Shown here: piece by piece, positions 57,481-64,000 of the stretch | Layout: each line of letters begins with the position of its first letter | Numbering within the stretch: position 1 is the first letter of the stretch | From: Bostrychus sinensis | Taxonomy: Eukaryota > Chordata > Actinopteri > Gobiiformes > Eleotridae | Length of the DNA stretch: 64,000 nucleotides | Reading direction: 5' to 3' | Assembly (NCBI GenBank): GCA_020698575.1 | Contig: CM036251.1 | Location: 32,243,288 to 32,307,287 of the forward strand | Notes under the pieces: model-generated | Told to the model about the DNA's origin: nothing | What the model saw: only the letters and a program-made list of their open reading frames with translations | The model's database searches: none | Position numbers and translations under genes: made by a program

Positions 57481-57933
57481 ATTAAGTAAATCAAAAGAAA
57501 TAGAGTTTGAAACAGATTACAGTTATATACTTGTATAAAAATATGACTTTATCCAACAGTCAGGGTTTTATATAACATTTTATAGAAATCTATGGAGAAG
57601 AACATGACTTATTATTTTTAATAGATTGAAGTGTTATTGTTGGGGGTTTACATAAGATTTTTGGAAAATTAAGGGGTCTGAAACGTTTTTGACTTTTGGA
57701 ATTTCTGGCTTAGAGCATACCTTTAAGGTTCTATATTATACTTTCTAACATGGCATAATGTTCCCTTTTCAAAAACATACCTGGAGATGTATTTTCTTTC
57801 ATTCATGCCTGTTTAAATAATCTTGTATTCTCAGGCGTTGAGTTTCCTCAAACCACCACCTCTCCCACAAACCCCTGACCACTTCAGGAAGCACTGACCA
57901 ATCAACCTCTCTATATCCAGTCTGCTCTCATTC

Positions 57934-57936
<3 letters not shown>

Positions 57937-57984
<48 letters not shown>
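57937..57984. repeat. (TA)24 microsatellite
   Basis: Forty-eight bases of uninterrupted TA in intron 6. Confidence 0.97.
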
Positions 57985-57988
<4 letters not shown>

Positions 57989-58609
57989 CAGTGTTTCCAT
58001 TGATTCCTTGCAGCTATTTTTCATTTTGTAGTGCAATGGCATCATACAGCGTTTTTTCTCTGTTTCTGTTCAAAAGAGCAGGACAGAGCTGCACTCTGCT
58101 GCCTTCTTCACCTGTTCTTTATGGCACCAGTAAAGTATTTATTAACACTGTTGGCTGTTCTCTTTTAGTCACATAATGTTTTTAAAAATATGAATAAAAT
58201 CTAAATACTGTATAGCCTCTTCTTCTTCCACTGTACTTCCCCTTTCACTTCTTGCTCTAAGTTCAGCATTAAACCAATGCAATCCTTTCCCCTTAGGTAA
58301 TCTCTGCAGTGATTGTCTGTTTAAGCAGACGCAGCCAAAGCTGGAATAGCCACTTTCCTTGAACTTTTTTTAACCACTGGTTTTGACAAGCCAAAACTCT
58401 TGATTATTAAAGCTCATGTGCCATTTATTGTCATTGTCAATCCAGCCTCCGAGGGTCACACGCCAATGACCTCTATGGAAAGTTGTGTCTGGAAGGGCAT
58501 TCTGTGTGAAATCAATAGAAAATTATAATAAGCATGGGCAACACCAGAAGGAAAAAGCTGAAAGAAAAGATGTTATCTTAATGTCTTTTTTTTTTTAGAT
58601 TATTCTCAT

Positions 58610-58990
58610 AAAATTATACCTTAACTCTCCAATATTATGCCGTTTTCAGGCTTTTTGAAATAGCTTTGGGCACCTCTGGATTAGTATTTCAGCACAGCTA
58701 TTAGCAACATGGCACTAACAGATATATAAATGAGCTGACTGCTTTGTAGTGACAGCAATTTAAGCACTGCAATTATGAAAGTCCAGTGACAGTGTATGTG
58801 CTTTAAAAAGTGCGCTGAAGTACTTCCTGGTTTCATGTGTCTGTGTAGAGCTGTGAGTCCTGAGCGTTTGCAGCTCTTGAGAAGGGGACAGCCTCAGCAT
58901 ACAGGGTTACTCAGATATGCGCCAATGAAACAAAATACAGGTACATTTTTGAGGTGGAAACAACATGGTTAAAATCTCAGAAAAGTCATT
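58610..58990 (+). repeat. interspersed repeat family R1, copy 5
   Basis: It contains TGGATTAGTATTTCAGCACA, GAGCTGACTGCTTTGTAGTG, TTTCATGTGTCTGTGTAGAG and CAGCATACAGGGTTACTCAG in the family order. Part of the left half is deleted relative to copy 3, and the right terminal bases are diverged. Confidence 0.6.
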
Positions 58991-59585
58991 TTTGAGGTTG
59001 CTTACTATTCATTTAAGGCCTTGTTAGAAAAGGCCTGAGTTGTATCCAGGAATGAGATGTGCCTGTATTAGAAAGGCCATAGACTGTGCTCATAATTAGC
59101 ATGCACAGTTAATGTGTACTTGTGCATATGAGTGTTGATGCAGCTGATATGTGCTGAGAGGTCCAGGTGGTCTGGATTAGAGGGGACTCGTTAACACACC
59201 CTTAATCATCCCAGTGTTTGTGTAAATGGAGTCCCAGACTGCTCATCGCACTAATGTAATGAGAGGCTCCGAAGCCTGATGCTTCGTGCCTGAGGCGGCA
59301 GACCTGCAGGGACCGGGGGCAGTGGGACACTTACTGCACAACACCTGTAGTACTTCAGCTCATTATCCGCACCGCTCCCAAGAGTTTAGACCACAGATGG
59401 AGAGAGAACATTTCACTTGTTAATACTTAAGTCACATGCAGCTGCCAATTGTCACTTGAGTCTCTTCTGATACATATTCAGTAGGGAAGTGGAAAGTACA
59501 TCTCATTCCAAGTCACAGAGACAAGGCCCTTTGTTGTGAATCAACACATTTTTGTCTGAAATCTCATCTTGTTGTTTGGGGCCAG

Positions 59586-59704
59586 GTATCCGGACAGAGG
59601 CCTGGATGATAACTACTGCAGGAATCCGGACGGACGCCACCGGCCATGGTGCTTCACCACAGACCCAAACACTCCCTGGGAGTACTGCAACATCAAAGCC
59701 TGTG
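59586..59704 (+). CDS. hgf: hgf exon 7: kringle 2, second half
   Basis: The 119-nt exon lies between TTTGGGGCCAG and the donor GTACAT, entering in phase 2 and leaving in phase 1. It encodes residues 236-275: RYPDRGLDDNYCRNPDG, RPWCFTTDP, WEYCNIKAC. Cys247, Cys258, Cys270 and Cys275 complete kringle 2. YPD.G.DDNYCRNPDG is almost identical to mammalian HGF. The donor GTACAT is weak compared with consensus. Confidence 0.97.
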
Positions 59705-61154
59705 GTACATGCTCTGTGTTTGTTTGTGCATGTGGTTTCCAGTGTATAAGTATTTGTCATGCATCTTAAGCTGAAATCTCTGCGTATGCTCTGGGAGGGT
59801 GTGTTTGTGTTCCCAATGGACCCGTGAAGTGTGACTGAATACATCAACATTCGGTGCTGTACCTCCTCTCTCTGTGATTGGCCCAGCGAGTTGAGAACAC
59901 ACAAACAGAAGCAGGCAGTGCCCTCACAGACTCTCTGTTCCCTTGTATCTAATAGCTGGCCTGTTTATTTTTCCCCTGCGCCACTGCTTGGCTGTTTATT
60001 GTTGTATGGCCTTCTTACATGTGGCAGTCCGACTGCACAGGGCTTAGCTTCTGCTCCACATTAACCTCCTGTTCCACAGAGACACAACACCAGGCCGTGT
60101 GCATTACAAGCACATGATGTTCATTAGGAGCGTACCAAAATAAGGTGAATAAAGTTGATCTATGTATGCGCCAGGTTTACGAGTCTAATTTAGCTTTACA
60201 CCTTTGTGGGAGACAGTAAAGCTGCAGATCCTGCTCTGTTGTGCTTAGAGCACCTTGTAAAGAGCCACAGTGGTCCTTACACGTAAAACTCCAAGAGCAC
60301 TGCAGTTGTTGTGGGGCTCAGTGGGAAGCAGTCTATTTGCCTGCTAGATTCATCAGCAGAGCTGGCACCATGTTTACTAGATGGCACCACTCCATTTGGA
60401 CCGGCGCTTCACTGTTCCCCCAGTTCCCCCTCAAAAATAATCTCCCATCCCAGGCTGCACATGCTGGCGCAGTTCGTTCTGATAGGGGAGTTTGTTGGGA
60501 ACAGACCAAGTTTACGACCCAGTTAGTCCTAATCAAAACAAGGCAGAAGGAAAGAGAAAGACAGACACAAAGTGTACTTTTGTTGAGGCTTAGTTCTGTG
60601 TTTAATGTTATCTCCAGTGCAGCTCTATATTTAGCCCATAATATCGAAAGATAATGTGTAGTTTTATACATTAAGTACAGTGCCCCCCTCTGAGGCTGTT
60701 GCCCTCACAGAACTGCTCTGTTATGAGCTGATGTAGGATGTATATGACAGGATTTCCTGCCCACCCGTTCTTGTTTATACAAGCTTATTTCTTAGCCTTT
60801 TTAAACTTGTAGAATGATTTACTTTAGTTACAACAAGGGAAGGAAAGCTCAGGAGATTTTTATTAACTCCAAAGTCATAATAGAGTTTATGTGACTGAAT
60901 TGTCATTAGCACCTCTTTATTCTATTTGTGTGAACACTGTACAAACCATTTTACACTCACTGCTTCATTTTTCTCACTCTTAGAAAATATTATCGAAGCT
61001 GCATTTGTACTTTAGCATAATATTACGAGTCACACAATATTTGAAAGTACTATGACATGTGAATATTGTACAATACTAGAGATTGTCCTTGTCTTTACAG
61101 AAGAATAAAACATGATGACTAGTGTATTAACAAAGACTATGTATTTTTGGTCAG
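59705..61154 (+). other. hgf: hgf intron 7
   Basis: The 1.45-kb intron shows no recognisable repeat, exon or RNA gene. Confidence 0.8.
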
Positions 61155-61320
61155 ATACACCTCCCAAAAAGACTGTGGAGGAGACCACCGAGTGTTACCA
61201 GGGCGGAGGGGAGGGCTACAGGGGCACAGTGGACGTGACCCCCACCGGACTCACCTGTCAGCGCTGGGACGCCCAGTATCCTCACAACCACACCTTCATA
61301 CCCCAGGCCTACCCCTGCAA
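61155..61320 (+). CDS. hgf: hgf exon 8: K2-K3 linker and kringle 3, first half
   Basis: The 166-nt exon lies between TTTGGTCAG and the donor GTAAGTG, entering in phase 1 and leaving in phase 2. It encodes residues 276-330: a linker DTPPKKTVEETTEC, then GEGYRGTVDVTPTGLTC, QRWDAQYPHNHTF and ending AYPC plus two bases of a Lys codon. Cys289, Cys310 and Cys330 are kringle 3 cysteines. The linker is about three residues shorter than in human and lacks its N-glycosylation site, while a new sequon N320-H-T322 is present. The next exon (expected to start DLRENYCRNPDG-like) is not found before base 64000. Confidence 0.96.
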
Positions 61321-61477
61321 GTAAGTGTCATTCACCCATACACCCATATTTACACTCAGGGTAGACAGGTAATTCGTACTAGGCCTATGCAATAAAATCA
61401 GCCACTTAATTAATTACTGTAGGTGCTTGATACCAGGGAAAATTGTTATTGTAAGATGTTTTCTGTAGATATACATA

Positions 61478-61560
61478 TAAGTTATAAAAGGTGAAATACT
61501 AATGTAAAGGTGTCCAAAATTATTTCAAAAAGCCATTAAAAAAGCATAATATGTGACCTT
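61478..61560 (-). repeat. interspersed repeat family R1, terminal fragment
   Basis: On the minus strand it reads AAGGTCACATATTATGCTTT, TTTTTGAAATAATTTTGGAC and ACCTTTACATTAGTATTTCA, which is the start of the R1 family and shows its left terminus best. Confidence 0.6.
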
Positions 61561-61708
61561 TTAAACTTTTAATGTTTGTTCCAAAAGTAGATAATGGTAT
61601 TGCACCTTCCTCTTTATGTGAACCTTTAAATCCACATAAACACAGCAGAGCTCTGCGGCTGCAGGTCAACACCTGCTAGAGGTTCTCAGGTCAAAATGCA
61701 AACAATTA

Positions 61709-62758
61709 CAGTGGCAAGCAAAAGTATGTACCCCCTTAGCATTTTTTCCTTTATCGGTGCCGTAGAAACTGGAATTTAAATGGATCATTGAGAGGTTCAT
61801 GTCAGTCACTTTACATCACATGACAACAACTATGAAAATGCAAAAGTATTCACCCCCTCAAGTTAATCCTTTATAGAACCACTTTCTGAAGGATTTTCAG
61901 CTCCAACTTTTCTAGGATAAGTGTTTATGAGTTTGGTTCATAAAATCACTGGGATTTGTGCTCATTCTTCATCTAAAAACAGCTCAAGCTCCTTCAGGTT
62001 GGATGCAATGTACAGCACAGTTTGAGTAATTTTCTTCAAAAATTGTCCCGTGTTTAGCTCCATCCTTCATTCCTTCAGTTGTGAGCAGTGTCCCAGTCCC
62101 TACCAATGACAAATATCCCCACAGCAGGACACTGCCATCACCAGGCTTCACTTTAGAGAAGGGCACAGTCAGGTGCTAGGTTTGTGCTATCTTCTGTCCA
62201 CTCTTCCACACAGCCCAGTTCTGTGGAGTGTATGGTTCAGAGTGGTCCTGGGACAGATGCAACAGTCTCTGCTGTGGAGCTCTGCAGCTCTTTCAGGGTC
62301 ACCTTTGGTCTTATTGTTTCCTCTCTGATGAATGCACTCCTTGCCCGGTTTCTGAGTTTTAGATGGTCCTCTTTAGGCAGGTTTGGTGTGGTTCCTTATC
62401 TTTTACATGTTGTGATGATGAATTAAATTGTGTTTTGTGGCATGATGACAGTTGAATTGCAGTCAGACCAACCTTATCTAACTATTTCTGTGATTTTTGA
62501 AGCCTAGTAACACTGGGTCTCATTTAGGGGCCTCTTTAAAAAGGAGTTGAATACTTTTGCACACTCAAGTTTTCTGTTTTTCTGTCATATTTCTAATTTG
62601 CTTCACAACAACATTTTGTTTTGCATTTTCATAGTTGTTGTCATGTGATGTAAAGTGACTGACATGAACCTCTCAATGATCCATTTAAATTCTAGGTTGG
62701 CAACAAGGCAACAATAAAGGAAAAATGTTAAGGAGGTACATACTTTTTCTTGCCACTG
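61709..62758 (-). mobile_element. Tc1-like transposon with long inverted repeats
   Basis: The element lies between TA dinucleotides (61707-61708 and 62759-62760). The left end CAGTGGCAAGCAAAAGTATG and the inverted right end (reverse complement CAGTGGCAAGAAAAAGTATG) match. The similarity continues for about 150-200 bases, including TTGAGAGGTTCATGTCAGTC and CATCACATGACAACAACTAT. The length (1050 bp) is less than a complete Tc1-like element. Confidence 0.85.
61984..62166 (-). pseudogene. Tc1-like transposase remnant
   Basis: A 60-codon minus-strand frame reads KPGDGSVLLWGYLSLVGTGT, resembling the GGGSVMVWG...GTG block between the catalytic aspartates of Tc1 transposases. The rest is broken into other frames or deleted. 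Confidence 0.65.
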
Positions 62759-62774
62759 TATATGATCATTAATT

Positions 62775-63057
62775 TGCTGGGCTTAGGCTCTGGAATACAT
62801 TACCTCTTGTTTTACATGCATCAATGATTTGCCTCAGTTTAAAGCTAACCTAAAACATGCTTGTTTAGTATTGATTTTGGTACTTAACTTCAGGATTATT
62901 CTATTTTTTACATATCATTTTACTATTGTTTTGAAATGTTAATTTAAAATAGTTTAATAGTTTTTTTATTATTTTTTGTTGTTATGGAAAGCACTGTGGT
63001 TCAGCTGTCGCTGTTGTAAAGTGCTATACAAGTGAGGTTTATTGGATTGATTGATAG
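62775..63057 (+). mobile_element. LINE 3' end
   Basis: TTAGGCTCTGGAATACATTA, CAGTTTAAAGCTAACC and TGTAAAGTGCTATACAAGTG lead into GGATTGATTGAT. This has the form of a 5'-truncated fish LINE 3' end, related to that at 49713-49948. Confidence 0.55.
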
Positions 63058-64000
63058 ACCCAGAGCCTGCTCGTGGCATAGGTGATATAGGCTAATGCTA
63101 AAGGTGCAGAGTGACTGGGGGGCGCCTGCCACTGGCTCACTCTTCAGCGTGCAGTAAGTGATGTAAGCTGCGGGCTTTATGAGCCTGATCAGTAACAGTA
63201 CATACCTAGAAATTATGGATGGAGAGTTTTCAGTCCATAAATGTGTTCTACATTTGTCAAGCTTTAAATCAGTTTTCGTTTGATGACAACCGACCTCTTA
63301 CTCGTGGAGATATGATCATAAATAGGAAATTAAATAATATGTGCAGTAATGAAAGACACTTTCTGAAGCAATAAGCTACACCTTTCTCACAATACTTCAG
63401 CTGTATTATCATAAAAGCAACATAAAACATTAGTCCAGACGTCCTGACAAAAGTTTTTTGGCCTGTAGTGTTCTCTGGAGCCTCAGTCCAGGCTCAGTGT
63501 GATGAGACTGAAGACTCTGTGACCCTGTGCTGCAGGGGCGGAGCAGAGCTGGGGCTCCACTGGGGAACCACTAACAGAGGATTTGAACACAAGTAATATG
63601 CAGCATGTGTAATATATAAAAACAAAAGGTAAATCCAACTATGCTCCGGTCTGAGTAAAGAGAAGCAGCTCATGTTTAAAATGAAAGTTAGAATAAGTTT
63701 AAAATGAGAGTTGTCATAAGAAACAATGTTTTGTCAAATCATAATTTATATCCTTTTTCAGTGCAGTGTAGTAGCTGCTGAAAATCATATATGTTAATCT
63801 CAAATCCATCTGATTACAGGAAATGACATCTGTTTTATTCAAATATTCCTGGGAGAGGTCCCCTGGACCCCCCTTGCCTTCTTTTGTCCTGCCTAAAAAA
63901 CCTGTCTGTCAAAAATAACTGTAGGACAAACCCTGCACCTATTGATGTGCAGCCTTTAGGAAATTAAACTGAAACATGTCCAATCTAAACTACACTGGAA

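Larger units (their letters stand above)
57128..59585 (+). other. hgf: hgf intron 6
   Basis: The 2.46-kb intron contains a hAT-like terminus (about 57403-57480), a (TA)24 repeat (57937-57984) and R1 copy 5 (58610-58990). The stretch 59190-59400 is GC-balanced and repeat-free and may be conserved non-coding DNA. Confidence 0.8.
36071..64000 (+). other. hgf: hepatocyte growth factor gene, 5' portion (continues past the window)
   Basis: HGF is a secreted plasminogen-related growth factor that signals through the MET receptor tyrosine kinase. Its order is signal peptide, N/PAN domain, four kringles and a catalytically dead serine-protease-like beta chain. Eight exons here encode the first 330 residues in one consistent frame, with intron phases 1,2,1,2,1,2,1,2. 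Diagnostic identities with mammalian HGF rather than the related MST1 are IPHEH and KDL.ENYCRNP in kringle 1, IPQCS.VECMTCNGE at the K1-K2 border, MDHTESGK in kringle 2, and ETTEC before kringle 3. The gene spans at least 28 kb. Whether it is the a or b teleost duplicate is not resolvable. No stop or frameshift was seen. Confidence 0.93.
61321..64000 (+). other. hgf: hgf intron 8, 5' part (runs off the window)
   Basis: It contains an R1 fragment in inverse orientation (61478-61560), a Tc1-like element (61709-62758) and a LINE 3' end (62775-63057). From 63060 to the end no kringle-type exon is present in any frame; an open, GC-balanced block at 63470-63595 shows no kringle motif. Confidence 0.75.

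Noticed and set aside
36071..61320. Identification of the kringle gene as MST1 (macrophage-stimulating protein) or plasminogen
   Set aside because: The IPHEH, IPQCS, VECMTCNGE and DHTESGK identities and the basic N-terminus RRN are those of HGF; MST1 differs at each.
63470..63595. Open GC-balanced block considered as hgf exon 9
   Set aside because: It has no NYCRNP or PWC kringle motif in any frame and no suitable acceptor/donor pair, so exon 9 must lie to the right of the window.

Overview
The window is vertebrate nuclear DNA and almost certainly from a teleost fish. The recognisable gene has large spliced introns. The repeats are the usual fish mix: a Rex3-type LINE, Tc1-like transposons, hAT and Harbinger derivatives, a Penelope-like remnant, tRNA-derived SINEs and long AAT/ATTT/TA microsatellites. 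There are no bacterial-style genes, CRISPR arrays or operons. Most open reading frames in the window are chance frames, frames inside low-complexity DNA, or pieces of transposons.

Region by region. Bases 1-36070 are intergenic or upstream DNA dominated by mobile elements. A possible terminal exon of an unrecognised upstream gene lies at 77-148. Two Tc1-like elements (7668-9250 on the minus strand, 13973-15556 on the plus strand) each sit inside an older DNA transposon. A Harbinger relict (10487-11158), several foldback elements (3637-4235, 11265-11618, 17561-18111, 23029-23487, 24277-24703), a Rex3 LINE (26087-27193) inside a tandem array, and a Penelope-like GIY-YIG relict (about 30097-30650) follow. 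A 39-bp minisatellite (about 34630-35470) lies just upstream of the gene.

From 36071 to beyond the right edge lies the 5' two-thirds or so of the heavy chain of a hepatocyte growth factor gene (hgf) on the plus strand. Eight coding exons were found: 36071-36119, 38925-39084, 44111-44223, 46065-46179, 51729-51877, 57007-57127, 59586-59704 and 61155-61320. Their phases agree throughout and together they encode about 330 residues: signal peptide, N/PAN domain, kringle 1, kringle 2 and the first half of kringle 3. The rest of kringle 3, kringle 4 and the serine-protease-like beta chain must lie to the right. Which teleost paralogue (hgfa or hgfb) this is cannot be decided here.

The introns of hgf hold interspersed repeats, including several copies of a roughly 450-bp element family also seen upstream. 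Intron 5 begins with a roughly 445-base polypyrimidine tract. The most biologically interesting points are around exon 5: a TG repeat directly before its acceptor, in-frame alternative acceptors at the position of the mammalian five-residue-deleted HGF variant, and the polypyrimidine tract just after it. I saw no wholly new biological system.
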